Origin: Vreelandella glaciei
Lineage (GTDB): Bacteria; Pseudomonadota; Gammaproteobacteria; Pseudomonadales; Halomonadaceae
Length of the DNA: 64,000 nucleotides
Direction: 5' to 3'
Assembly: GCF_013415125.1 (NCBI RefSeq)
Contig: NZ_JACCDE010000021.1
Span: forward strand, 33,134-97,133
In this document: piece after piece, positions 54,990 to 62,713 of the stretch
How positions within the stretch are numbered: position 1 is the stretch's first letter
Layout of the letters: the number at the start of each line of letters is the position of its first letter
Notes under the pieces: generated by a model
What the model saw: only the letters and a program-made list of their open reading frames with translations
The model's database searches: none
Told to the model about the DNA's origin: nothing
Translations under genes and position numbers: made by a program

Positions 54990-56186
54990 ATGGTACTTAT
55001 ACAACGGCACCCTCTGCTCACTGCCTCGGCCGTGATCGGTATCAGCCTAGTGGCCTCTTCATCGGTAATGGCCTGGGATGGCGTGGTCGAAAAACAGACC
55101 TTCGAGATGGAAAACTTCACGACCCAAGGGGGCGTGACCATTCCCGAGGTCAACGTGGGCTGGGAAGCCTACGGTGAATTAAACGACGCCCGCGATAACG
55201 TCATTCTGATTACCCACTTCTTCTCAGGCACCAGCCATGCGGCTGGCCGCTATGAGGAAGATGGGCAGCCGACCGGCTACTGGGATGCCATCATTGGCCC
55301 CGGCAAGCCACTGGATACCGATGAGTACTACATCATCTCCTCGGATACCCTGGTCAACCTCGGTGCCAATGACCACAACGTCACCACCACCGGGCCCGCC
55401 TCCATCAACCCTGATACCGGCGAGCCCTGGGGGATGGATTTCCCAGTTGTCACCATTCGTGACTTTGTCGAGGTTCAGCGCGAGCTGTTAGAGAGCCAAG
55501 GGATTGAATCACTGCATGCGGTGATGGGTGCCTCGATGGGCGCGCTACAGGCCATCGAGTGGGCCAGCGCCTACCCTGACCGCGTCGAACGGCTAATCTC
55601 AGTGATTGGCGGCGGCGTTGCCGACCCCTGGCTGCTGGCAACGCTAAGCGCCTGGGCTGCGCCGATTCGGTTGGATGCCAATTGGAACGAGGGAAACTAC
55701 TACGACGGCGAGCCACCCACCGAGGGGCTAAAAGAAGCGCTGAAACTGGTCACTCTCAACGCCAACCACTGGCAATGGGCCAACGAAACCTTTAACCGCG
55801 ACTGGGCCGATGAAGCGCGCGACCCGGCTGAGGATATCAATGCCCGCTACGCCATCGAGCAAACGCTGGATGATATCGCTGCCGCTCGTGCCGAGACCTC
55901 CGATGCCAACCACCTACTCTACTTGGTGCGCGCCAACCAAACCTTTATGGCGGGCCACGGCGATTCACTAGAGGAAGGGCTTGCCGCTATCGAAGCACCA
56001 ACCCTGATGCTATACAGCGAAAACGATCTTGTCTTCGCGCCCCAAGGCGTGCGCCGCACCGCCGAGTTGATTGAGGCTGACGGCACCGACGTGACGCTTG
56101 AAACCCTGGAAGGCAACCGAGGCCACTTGGATGGTGTTGTTTCCATCGACCAAGCGAGTGATACGTTGCGGGCGTTTTTGAAGTAA
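54990..56186 (+). CDS. Exported MetX-like (homoserine acetyltransferase family) alpha/beta hydrolase
   Basis: 398 aa. An N-terminal signal peptide (hydrophobic about 8-25, cleavage after VMA) precedes a fold closely resembling homoserine O-acetyltransferase: ITHFFSGTSHAAGRY (about 74-88), WDAIIGPGKPLDT, nucleophile Ser182 in GASMGALQA, Asp in SENDLVF (about 345) and His in NRGHLDGV (about 380). True MetX enzymes are cytoplasmic, so an export signal argues for a different hydrolytic or acyltransfer role. A degraded copy of its 3' end follows the ccdAB module at 57085-57250. Confidence 0.87.
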   Translation: MVLIQRHPLLTASAVIGISLVASSSVMAWDGVVEKQTFEMENFTTQGGVTIPEVNVGWEAYGELNDARDNVILITHFFSGTSHAAGRYEEDGQPTGYWDAIIGPGKPLDTDEYYIISSDTLVNLGANDHNVTTTGPASINPDTGEPWGMDFPVVTIRDFVEVQRELLESQGIESLHAVMGASMGALQAIEWASAYPDRVERLISVIGGGVADPWLLATLSAWAAPIRLDANWNEGNYYDGEPPTEGLKEALKLVTLNANHWQWANETFNRDWADEARDPAEDINARYAIEQTLDDIAAARAETSDANHLLYLVRANQTFMAGHGDSLEEGLAAIEAPTLMLYSENDLVFAPQGVRRTAELIEADGTDVTLETLEGNRGHLDGVVSIDQASDTLRAFLK

Positions 56187-56194
56187 GGGGGGAG

Positions 56195-56223
56195 CGCTGG
56201 CTTTTAGACTAAAGCCAGCGTTT
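56195..56223 (+). terminator. Terminator of the MetX-like gene
   Basis: 10-bp stem CGCTGGCTTT/AAAGCCAGCG followed by TTTA, 9 bases after the stop codon. A related hairpin occurs in the decayed copy (57256-57284). Confidence 0.75.
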
Positions 56224-56329
56224 ATCACACCAGCGCCGCTTTTTTTGACAACATTTTAATGCATTCATTGCAGAGCAGCTCAAGTGCGGCCGATACGACG
56301 CAATCGGTGGAATCCCTACAAGCTCAACC

Positions 56330-56629
56330 TTAAAATCCCAAAAACAGCATAGCCAACGCCGCAGAAATCTCGTCTTGCTGCTCAGCAAGGCTACCTGCAA
56401 TAAAACGCAATTCGCTTTCAGGCACAGCAGCCATGTACTGAGTCACCATAACAACCTCTTGGCCCTTAATGTTGAACACCGGGTTTAGCCTTTGAGCAGG
56501 AGACGGTGCCGAGGATTTGGGCAGCAGTGGCACGACCACTTGAGTGTTCAAGCCACTGAGAAGATCTGTCTGAACATCCAGCAGATAGCCATCCCCACCC
56601 TTATTTTCAAAGATATCGAAACGGGCCAT
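56330..56629 (-). CDS. ccdB: CcdB-type gyrase-poisoning toxin
   Basis: Toxin that traps DNA gyrase on DNA. It has 99 aa, the usual CcdB length. MARFDIFENKGGDGYLLDVQTDLL and RLNPVFNIKGQEVVMVTQYMA follow the family; the C-terminus, which carries the gyrase-contacting Trp-Gly-Ile in plasmid F, reads AMLFLGF here, as in many chromosomal CcdBs. ATG overlaps the ccdA stop by one base. It may be active or partly neutralised. Confidence 0.93.
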   Translation of the reverse strand: MARFDIFENKGGDGYLLDVQTDLLSGLNTQVVVPLLPKSSAPSPAQRLNPVFNIKGQEVVMVTQYMAAVPESELRFIAGSLAEQQDEISAALAMLFLGF

Positions 56630-56874
56630 TAGAACTGACGGTGCCGTGCAAGAGGCAATCCATTCGCTTCAACGTATGCATTCGAGCTTGCAAGGGCGTT
56701 GGCATTGTCCTCCAACCACTGCTTCTGCTTATGCAGCTTCACCGCCTCCGCAATCCCTGCCTCTGCTGATCGTGAAACATTGATTCCCAGCGCTTTGGCC
56801 TCATTTAGAAGGGCACTATCTAGCGATAAGTTCGTTGGCTTGCGTCTAGATTTGGTCGCTTCGGCGGCTTGCAT
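56629..56874 (-). CDS. ccdA: CcdA-type antitoxin
   Basis: Antitoxin of 81 aa. The N-terminal ribbon-helix-helix (KPTNLSLDSALLNEAKALGINVSR, about 12-35) binds DNA, and the C-terminal ANALASSNAYVEANGLPLARHRQF wraps the toxin. It is encoded upstream of and coupled to ccdB, as in all ccd operons. Confidence 0.93.
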   Translation of the reverse strand: MQAAEATKSRRKPTNLSLDSALLNEAKALGINVSRSAEAGIAEAVKLHKQKQWLEDNANALASSNAYVEANGLPLARHRQF

Positions 56875-57084
56875 GATTCACTCCTCGCGCATAACTATGC
56901 ACTTACTGTATGCGCATATTTATAGCACATCAATATTGCGCGGCGCCAAGTTCAGAGCTACCCCGTAGATCAGCCATACTTCATTAAACTGGATAGTCTG
57001 ACTGTCTTTTTCTCGGGCTAGCTTCGCCTTCTTTATACTGAAGAAGGTAGAAGGTTTTAACATCCTGCCGTTTCCCATGCGCTC

Positions 57085-57250
57085 AGGCGAAACGCCTACT
57101 GAGCAACCCCTGCATGGCATTGCCGCCGCTCGCATTACTGCTCTGATTGAAGTGGGCGGCACCGGTAACCCAGGAAGGCAATCGAGGCCACTTGGATGGT
57201 GTTGTTTCCATCGACCAAGCCAGCGATACGTTGAGAGTTTTTGAAGCAAG
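57085..57250 (+). pseudogene. Decayed 3' end of a MetX-like hydrolase gene
   Basis: 57172-57250 matches 56107-56187, the last 80 bases of the intact hydrolase gene, with only a few differences (GAAGGCAA, GAGGCCACTTGGATGG and TTTCCATCGACCAAGC are identical). The preceding 85 bases still read as ALIEVGGT versus ELIEADGT in the intact protein, but a frameshift separates the two parts. The ccdAB module therefore sits between a complete gene and a leftover tail. The remaining 56875-57084 shows no identifiable content. Confidence 0.85.
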
Positions 57251-57255
57251 GGCTT

Positions 57256-57284
57256 GAGCGCTGGCTTTGAGAGAGCCAGCGCTC
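57256..57284. terminator. Hairpin after the hydrolase relic
   Basis: An 11-bp stem, GAGCGCTGGCT with its complement AGCCAGCGCTC, is a counterpart of the terminator after the intact hydrolase gene. It has no following T-run on the plus strand, so it may now be inactive. Confidence 0.5.
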
Positions 57285-57317
57285 TGACTCAATGAATAGG
57301 CGGATTAACTACCGAGC

Positions 57318-57491
57318 CTAATGCAAGCGTCCTTCCACATATTTATGAAGAATGCTGGCATCTTTCTTGAGCATCGCCTCAGCATACTGCTGATGCTTTG
57401 CATTTCTGTCTTCAACATCTGTCGCTCGCTGCAACTCTCCCGCATCAAATGCGTCCAGAGTATCCTGCTCTTCTTTATTCCACTTACTCAT
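57318..57491 (-). CDS. Shortened BrnA-like antitoxin lacking its DNA-binding core
   Basis: 57 aa, with a GGGGGA ribosome-binding site. The N-terminus (MSKWNKEEQDTLDAFDAGEL) resembles the acidic toxin-binding start of the antitoxin encoded just upstream at 57522, and the C-terminus (SILHKYVEGRLH) matches its end (SSVLHKYVSGGL). About 25 residues between them, containing the ribbon-helix-helix (KRINIRISSRDLEAL in the full version), are missing without loss of frame. It is either a decayed duplicate or a toxin-binding peptide without DNA binding. Confidence 0.7.
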   Translation of the reverse strand: MSKWNKEEQDTLDAFDAGELQRATDVEDRNAKHQQYAEAMLKKDASILHKYVEGRLH

Positions 57492-57521
57492 TGCGAATCC
57501 CCCACATAGGCCTGGATTGCG

Positions 57522-57824
57522 CTAGCGTCTCCGCTGTCCTGATTTGTGAGCAGAAATGTCCTTGAGGCCACCGGAAACATACTTGTGAAGAACACTGGAA
57601 ACCAGAGACTGGTACGGCAGCCCCTCTTCCAACGCTCGGCGCTGAAGCGCTTCCAGATCCCGGCTGGAAATACGAATGTTGATACGTTTGTCTTTCTTGA
57701 ACGTTTCTTCCGCTGCCTTCGTGAGATATTCCCGACGATCAGCATTCAGATCCGATTCAAACTCCTCGGAATCATATGCCTCAAGCAACTCTTGCTCTTC
57801 AGGCTCTAATTTAGTCCTAGCCAT
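57522..57824 (-). CDS. BrnA/CopG-type ribbon-helix-helix antitoxin
   Basis: 100 aa. An acidic N-terminal helix region (EPEEQELLEAYDSEEF) is followed by FKKDKRINIRISSRDLEAL, a ribbon-helix-helix start, and QRRALEEGLPYQSLVSSVLHKYV, the second helix, as in BrnA-like antitoxins. Basic C-terminal tail (KSGQRRR). It overlaps the toxin gene by 8 bases. Confidence 0.85.
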   Translation of the reverse strand: MARTKLEPEEQELLEAYDSEEFESDLNADRREYLTKAAEETFKKDKRINIRISSRDLEALQRRALEEGLPYQSLVSSVLHKYVSGGLKDISAHKSGQRRR

Positions 57825-58056
57825 ATTGCCCTCCTAGAAATTTCTTGGTGGCCTTGCGACTGGGAATAATCGTTTTGAGAAAAATTTCTCTCTCATTCTC
57901 GACGTACGGTACCAGCCAAGCGTAACCATCAATTCGAATCACAAACAGCCGCTGATTCGGATACCTATCCCTGTTTGGATGAGGCCCATCATCAAGCAAG
58001 CCACCTGACTGAAGAGCAAAGCGTGTGCCTATTGGCATCTTGCCAGCGCGAAGCAC
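57817..58056 (-). CDS. Toxin of the BrnA-like module (RelE/BrnT-like), possibly N-terminally truncated
   Basis: 79 aa from a GTG at 58056; the frame closes at the stop codon of the gene upstream (58072). The C-terminal two thirds (GGLLDDGPHPNRDRYPNQ, FVIRIDGYAWLVPYVE, FLKTIIPSRKATKKFLGG) match a known toxin family paired with such antitoxins. The first 15 residues do not resemble the expected start of a roughly 90-residue toxin. A second possible start is the ATG at codon 7. Confidence 0.75.
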   Translation of the reverse strand: MLRAGKMPIGTRFALQSGGLLDDGPHPNRDRYPNQRLFVIRIDGYAWLVPYVENEREIFLKTIIPSRKATKKFLGGQYG

Positions 58057-58071
58057 AGTGGAACAGGGACA

Positions 58072-58725
58072 TTAGCGGCTAGCGTTTTCCTCGGCCACCT
58101 GACGAAGCGCATCGACCAACACGTCGGCGGGCTGGGCGCCAGAAATCAGGTAGCGTCCATCTAGAATAAATGCCGGTACGGCGTTCACCCCTGCCTCCAT
58201 AAAGTGCTGCTCTGCCGCTCGCACTTCATCCGCGTACTGATCAGACCGGGCGATGGCCTCGGCAGCATCACCATCAAGGCCGACCTCAATGGCCTTCTCG
58301 CGTAGGACCTCTGGGTCTGAAGGGTTTTTCGCCTCACCGAAGTAGGCCTCGAACAGTGCCAATTGCAGGGGCGTCTCTAGATTTTGCGTTGCGGCCCACG
58401 CCAGCACGCGGTGGGCAGCGAAGGTATTGTTCGCCCGGCGCTCCTGGGCACCACTAAAATTCAGCCCAAGCTCCTCGGCCACCGCCATAATCTCGCGCTG
58501 GGACTGCGCCATGCTGGCAGCATCCTTGCCGTACTTGCGGCACAAGTGCTCCAGGATCGGCTCGCCCTCGGGCGGCATGTCAGGGTTGAGCTCGAAGGGC
58601 TGCCAGAAGAGCTCAACGTCGATCTCGCCATCAAGGGTTTCTAACGCTTGCTCCAGGCGACGATAGCCAATCGCGCACCACGGGCAGGCCACATCAGATA
58701 CTAGGTCAATTCTTACCTTTTGCAT
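58072..58725 (-). CDS. DsbA family oxidoreductase, FrnE/HCCA isomerase-like
   Basis: Cytoplasmic thioredoxin-fold protein of 217 aa from ATG 58725, which follows AAGGGA. Active-site motif SDVACPWCAIGYRRLE (C14, C17), helical insert with LGLNFSG, and cis-proline region VNAVPAFILDGRYLISGAQ (about 175-193). No signal peptide. The family (FrnE-like) is implicated in oxidative stress or polyketide chemistry; the substrate is unknown here. Its stop abuts the toxin gene that follows. Confidence 0.9.
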   Translation of the reverse strand: MQKVRIDLVSDVACPWCAIGYRRLEQALETLDGEIDVELFWQPFELNPDMPPEGEPILEHLCRKYGKDAASMAQSQREIMAVAEELGLNFSGAQERRANNTFAAHRVLAWAATQNLETPLQLALFEAYFGEAKNPSDPEVLREKAIEVGLDGDAAEAIARSDQYADEVRAAEQHFMEAGVNAVPAFILDGRYLISGAQPADVLVDALRQVAEENASR

Positions 58726-58824
58726 TTTGTATATCCCTTCGACATATTCCAAAATTCGATCAAACTAAAGAAAGCATGGTACGTGTATATTGTGAGTAAC
58801 GGCAGTAGTGATTAGGAGACAGAT

Positions 58825-59247
58825 ATGGCAAAAGCAGCGTTAGCGTTAAGCACCCTATTACTGATCAGCGGGTGTGCTCAAAACAGCAATAACGCCGCAT
58901 CAGACACGCCGGACTCAGTTACATCAACCGGGCAAAGCGAGCCCCATCATCAGATGACCGACCAATGGGTCGGCCGATGGACAGGCGTTGAAGGGTTATT
59001 TCTGGAAATCAGCAAGGACGAGCCTGAAGGCCCGGGCCATTATCTCCTCCACATGCGCTACGGCCTGGATGCCGATCAAATCGGCACCTTCGAAGGGCAG
59101 GCCACCGCCGAAGGCATTCGCTTCAAACGCGGGGACGGCCCACAGCTGCTTCGTGCGGGCGACGGCAAAGCCACCGGCATGAAGTGGCTATTGGAAAAGG
59201 AAGACTGCCTGGTAGTTAAAACAGGTGAAGGCTATTGCCGCGACTGA
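58825..59247 (+). CDS. Hypothetical lipoprotein
   Basis: 140 aa. A signal peptide with lipobox LISGC (Cys17) predicts a lipid-anchored envelope protein. After a Ser/Thr/Asn-rich linker, the mature part has WVGRWTGVEGLFLEI near 48 and regular short beta-strands suggestive of a small barrel, with a cysteine pair near the C-terminus (C132, C138). The family is not identified. A good AGGAG-like site (TTAGGAGAC) precedes the ATG. Confidence 0.8.
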   Translation: MAKAALALSTLLLISGCAQNSNNAASDTPDSVTSTGQSEPHHQMTDQWVGRWTGVEGLFLEISKDEPEGPGHYLLHMRYGLDADQIGTFEGQATAEGIRFKRGDGPQLLRAGDGKATGMKWLLEKEDCLVVKTGEGYCRD

Positions 59248-59288
59248 TCTGAGCGGCAAGCACTCAAGGGGCGGCGGGATGAAAGCAG

Positions 59289-59339
59289 TTATTCTGCCGC
59301 CAGTTCAGCAAAGTGTCTCGCTTTATCCAGGGTGTACTT
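59289..59339 (-). pseudogene. Leftover 3' end of an rnz gene
   Basis: Reads YTLDKARHFAELAAE then stop, versus YTLDKAGRFAEVPGE then stop in the intact rnz that ends at 60055. CTTTATCCAGGGTGTA and TTCAGCAAAG are identical at base level. It lies directly beyond higA copy 1, so the higBA pair sits between the complete gene and this tail. Confidence 0.85.
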
Positions 59340-59353
59340 AAACCACCGCTGCT

Positions 59354-59668
59354 TTAAGCGGCAACCAGCCTCTTTACTTTAAGCTCTTTGCGATGCTGTT
59401 CGGCATGCCAAAGCTCGTATTGGGACTGCTGGTTCAACCAGCTTTCCGCAGAGGTATCAAACGCAATAGAAAGCCGCACAGCCATTTCAGGACTAATACC
59501 TGCCTTGCCGTTCAGCACGGCACTGAGCGTTTTGCGGCTTACACCCAGCGCTTCGGCAGCGGCTGTCACAGTAAGGCCTAGAGGCTCCAAGCAAAGCTCG
59601 CGTAATACTTCACCAGGATGGGGAGGGTTGTGCATCAGCATTGGCGGTACCTCAGTGGTAATCTTCAT
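59354..59668 (-). CDS. higA: HigA-type antitoxin, copy 1
   Basis: 104 aa XRE-family antitoxin. [20 protein letters not shown] is the HigA/VapI entry, followed by a helix-turn-helix ([21 protein letters not shown], about 33-53) and the C-terminal [16 protein letters not shown]. It overlaps the higB stop by 17 bases. In higBA operons the toxin gene comes first, as here. Confidence 0.92.
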   Translation of the reverse strand: MKITTEVPPMLMHNPPHPGEVLRELCLEPLGLTVTAAAEALGVSRKTLSAVLNGKAGISPEMAVRLSIAFDTSAESWLNQQSQYELWHAEQHRKELKVKRLVAA

Positions 59669-59930
59669 AATTCACTATCTCGGCATCTCCGTCCTCGAAC
59701 CGGAACGTCACGCGCCAGTTACCACTCACCGTGACGGACCAGATTCCAGAGCGCTTACCTGAGAGTTCGTGCAACCGAAGGCCTGGTAAGTCCATATCGT
59801 TGGCATCTGACGCTGCATTAAGTCGACCAAGAATAAGCCGAAGTCTCTTTGCATGCGCGGCCTGAATCCCTGCAGTGCTGCCGGATTTAAAGAATTTTGC
59901 CAAGCCTTTGTGTTTGAAGCTTCGGATCAT
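59652..59930 (-). CDS. higB: HigB/RelE-type mRNA interferase toxin, copy 1
   Basis: 92 aa, ribosome-dependent mRNA cleavage expected from the family. [23 protein letters not shown], the RLNAASD helix end, [36 protein letters not shown] and the terminal NYEDYH are characteristic of the HigB-1 branch. Its partner higA follows with overlap. About 60 percent of positions match the second copy at 61429. Confidence 0.93.
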   Translation of the reverse strand: MIRSFKHKGLAKFFKSGSTAGIQAAHAKRLRLILGRLNAASDANDMDLPGLRLHELSGKRSGIWSVTVSGNWRVTFRFEDGDAEIVNYEDYH

Positions 59931-60054
59931 CTATTAAATGTACCCTGCAACGTATCAGGTGTCAAAGGCAAGGAGTTGCTCAAGTATGGCCGAGCATTTT
60001 TCAACATATTCTCTCTCATAGGCATCTAATCGCTCGTGACGAGTACCGAAAAAA

Positions 60055-61017
60055 CTACTCGCCCGGCACTTCAGCAAAGCGGCCCGCTTTATCCAGGGTG
60101 TATTCGCCAAAATCCCGCGCCAGGTAAATCGAACCCGAATAGACGCGCAGGGCCTCTTTGCGGATGTCCTCAATGGACGGCGACGCATGGGGGCTGAGCT
60201 GGTAACGGGGGCTGAAGTGCGTCAGCACCAGATTGGGCAACTGAACCGATTCGGCAAACGCGGCGACAAGCTTGGCGTAGCTATGCCCCACATCACCGGC
60301 CTTCTGGGCCATTTCTTCGGTGTAGGTGGCTTCATGCATCAGCACCTGTGCCCCTGAGCACGCCGCAAACAACAAGTCAGGCTGGTCATTATCCCCAGCG
60401 ATCACCACTTTTCTCGGCTTGTGCTTGAAGATCAGGTAGTCATGGCTTTTTAAAAGCTCACCCTCAAACCCAACGTCAAACCCTTGCTTCAACTGCCCCC
60501 ACAACGGCCCTCTCGGAATCCCCTTCTGCGCTAGCTTATCCACGTCCAAGGCAGCGTCGACCTTCCTCTCCGTAAACCCATAAGCGTATGACGGCGCCCG
60601 GTGTGAAAGCCTGAACGTGGTAACCGCGATGCTCTCAAACTCAACGCTCGGCAGCTCGTCCGAGCCGATAAACTCCAAAGTGAAGGGCAAGCATAGATGC
60701 GTGGCCTCGCAGGTGGCCTCCAACCACGCCTTGATACCTGCGGGGGCCACAATGGTCAGCGGCGCTGTCCGGCCACCCATTCCCGCACTCGCCAGTATGC
60801 CCGGCAGCCCATAGCAATGGTCGCCGTGCACGTGGGTAATAAAGATGGCTTTCAATGAATGGAACGATAGCTTCGTGTGCAAAACCTGATGCTGGGTGCC
60901 CTCACCACAATCGATTAGGTACCAGCCCTTTCCTTTACTCTCTCGCAAAGCGACGCCGGAGACGTTTCTGGTTTTGGTGGGTACGCCGGCGGAGGTGCCG
61001 AGGAAGAGTAGATTCAT
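60055..61017 (-). CDS. rnz: Ribonuclease Z (tRNase Z, RNase BN)
   Basis: Metallo-beta-lactamase-fold nuclease processing tRNA 3' ends. It has 320 aa. N-terminal [14 protein letters not shown], zinc ligands in [13 protein letters not shown] (HxHxDH at 62-67), a later AGDND and the final HFSPRY histidine are intact. Partial extra copies lie on both sides: a 5' piece at 62714-62950 and a 3' piece at 59289-59339. About 100 bases before its neighbour higB (59931-60054) hold no intact gene. Confidence 0.95.
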   Translation of the reverse strand: MNLLFLGTSAGVPTKTRNVSGVALRESKGKGWYLIDCGEGTQHQVLHTKLSFHSLKAIFITHVHGDHCYGLPGILASAGMGGRTAPLTIVAPAGIKAWLEATCEATHLCLPFTLEFIGSDELPSVEFESIAVTTFRLSHRAPSYAYGFTERKVDAALDVDKLAQKGIPRGPLWGQLKQGFDVGFEGELLKSHDYLIFKHKPRKVVIAGDNDQPDLLFAACSGAQVLMHEATYTEEMAQKAGDVGHSYAKLVAAFAESVQLPNLVLTHFSPRYQLSPHASPSIEDIRKEALRVYSGSIYLARDFGEYTLDKAGRFAEVPGE

Positions 61018-61121
61018 ATCGCATCCATGCTTTCGTTTTAGAACCCCAAACCTGGGGTGCAGGCATATAGAGTTCCAATAAGTTCGGTTTCTCGGACTTT
61101 TTCGACAGGAGGATCAGAAGC

Positions 61122-61137
61122 AACGATAGCTATCGTT
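61122..61137. repeat. Perfect 16-bp palindrome at the end of higA copy 2
   Basis: AACGATAGCTATCGTT is fully self-complementary and includes the first bases of the higA stop codon. No T-run follows on the minus strand. Confidence 0.6.
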
Positions 61138-61429
61138 AAGCGGCTTCAAAATCCAATGGCTGAAGGTCGTCCAAATTAATTGTGCTGCGAGCCATCCATA
61201 GGTCATACATATCCTGCATCGCCAGCCAGCTTTCTGGGGTGCGCCCAAGCACTTTGGATAGACGCAAAGACATTTCGGGGCTAATGCCGCTATCCCCCTT
61301 GAGCAACCGTGACAGCGTAGAAGGTGAAACGCCCAAACTGGACGCAAGCTGACGGGAACTAATACCAAAGGGTTCCAAGTAAACTTCCCGAATAAACTCG
61401 CCTGGATGCGGCGGATTATGCATCGTCAT
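61136..61429 (-). CDS. higA: HigA-type antitoxin, copy 2
   Basis: 97 aa. [20 protein letters not shown] entry, helix-turn-helix [21 protein letters not shown] (about 24-44), [23 protein letters not shown], and a short acidic tail. Related to, but clearly diverged from, copy 1, so this is not a recent duplication. Shares one base with the higB stop. Confidence 0.93.
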   Translation of the reverse strand: MTMHNPPHPGEFIREVYLEPFGISSRQLASSLGVSPSTLSRLLKGDSGISPEMSLRLSKVLGRTPESWLAMQDMYDLWMARSTINLDDLQPLDFEAA

Positions 61430-61707
61430 CAGTGATAATCCTCATAATCAAGAATGTAGGCGTTGCCGTCCCGAAATTCGAACGTCATGCGCCAATTTCC
61501 GTTGATCCAAATCGACCATCGCCCCTTGTCTTTCCCTTTCAACGGGTGGAGCCGAAAACCTGGGATATCCATATCTTCTACTGACATAGCTGTATCCAGA
61601 GCAGCAAGTTGCATACGCAGCTTCTTGGCATGATCCACCTGTATGCCAGCAGTGCTGCCAGACGCGTAGAACCTTTTCAGTCCTTTGTGACGGAATGATT
61701 TAATCAT
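61429..61707 (-). CDS. higB: HigB/RelE-type mRNA interferase toxin, copy 2
   Basis: 92 aa from ATG 61707, chosen because [23 protein letters not shown] aligns with copy 1; the frame is open to 61818 but that stretch overlaps the upstream transporter and shows no similarity. The core [22 protein letters not shown] and the final DYEDYH are conserved. Confidence 0.93.
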   Translation of the reverse strand: MIKSFRHKGLKRFYASGSTAGIQVDHAKKLRMQLAALDTAMSVEDMDIPGFRLHPLKGKDKGRWSIWINGNWRMTFEFRDGNAYILDYEDYH

Positions 61708-61784
61708 GAAGAAACTATAGCCTGTTGCGCACCAAGCAACAACAAAAAAGGTGAATTCCCCACCGATGACTTCGCGGATGAGTT

Positions 61785-62630
61785 TCAAGGCTTGTAACGC
61801 GTCAACGCAATACCGCAAGCGATCAAGCCTGAAGAAACAAACCGCCAGACGCCAAAACCTTCTTTCAGAATGATGGTGGAAATAAGCGCTGCGAACAATA
61901 CGCTAGTTTCACGTAAAGCAGAGACCATACCGAGTGGGGCGTAGGCCATGGCCCAGATAACGATCCAATACGCACCGACCTGCATTCCACCGCCGACAAC
62001 CGCGGGTGCCACATTGCTGGATATAACTCTTTTTATCTCCTTGGCTTTCCACGTCAGAGCAATGGCAAACGTCAGCAAGCCGTTGCCGAGGGTCAATAAA
62101 ACCGCAAAGCCGAGCACCGAGCCAGCTTGTCGTGCACCTAGGCCGCCCACCAGCGTGTAGGAAGCGATAAAGGCGCCCGTGCCGAGGGCAAGGAAGATAG
62201 CGCGGGGATTTTTGGTAATACCGGTGCTTGTATCGAACGCTAGCGACATCACGCCAACCCCGAGAAACAGCACGCCGAGTAACGGGAGAAACCCCAACAT
62301 TTCGCCAGCGAACGCGGCTGCGCCAAGGGTAACGAGTAATGGCGCCGATCCACGAGCGATGGGATAGACCTGACCAAAATCACCGTAGTGGTAAGCCATA
62401 GGCAGGCAAAAGTGATAGGCGGTATGAATCAAAATGGCTAGGCCAAGAAGTGGCCAACTGGCAGGATCGGGGAGCGCCACGAAAGGCAGTGCGAACACAG
62501 ATACCAAACTGCCCAACAGGGTGATCACCGCCATAACGGCGATCCTATCACCACTTACTTTAACGATCGCGTTCCAGCTGGCGTTAAAGATGGCAGCGAG
62601 CAGTACAACCATTGTTATTTCTAGGCTCAT
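61785..62630 (-). CDS. EamA/DMT family transporter
   Basis: Inner-membrane permease of the drug/metabolite transporter superfamily, 281 aa from ATG 62630 (a start at 62660 is also open). About ten hydrophobic helices form two five-helix EamA repeats, with the recognisable FNASWNAIVK start, the YPIARGSAPLLVTLGA segment at the end of helix 3-4, and a repeat-2 PLGMVSALRETSVLFAALIS. Substrate unknown. It lies between the rnz 5' remnant and higBA copy 2. Confidence 0.9.
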   Translation of the reverse strand: MSLEITMVVLLAAIFNASWNAIVKVSGDRIAVMAVITLLGSLVSVFALPFVALPDPASWPLLGLAILIHTAYHFCLPMAYHYGDFGQVYPIARGSAPLLVTLGAAAFAGEMLGFLPLLGVLFLGVGVMSLAFDTSTGITKNPRAIFLALGTGAFIASYTLVGGLGARQAGSVLGFAVLLTLGNGLLTFAIALTWKAKEIKRVISSNVAPAVVGGGMQVGAYWIVIWAMAYAPLGMVSALRETSVLFAALISTIILKEGFGVWRFVSSGLIACGIALTRYKP

Positions 62631-62713
62631 GTCACCGTATCCTTGAGCGGCAGGATGCAACGTTAAGAAAAACTAGTTTCCCCAGCATAGTCCAAATTCC
62701 TATACACGCATGT

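Noticed and set aside
59955..60054. Short minus-strand peptide ending EYVEKCSAILEQLLAFDT after rnz
   Set aside because: The composition looks protein-like, but it has no start of its own outside rnz and no recognised similarity; at most an unidentified gene tail.
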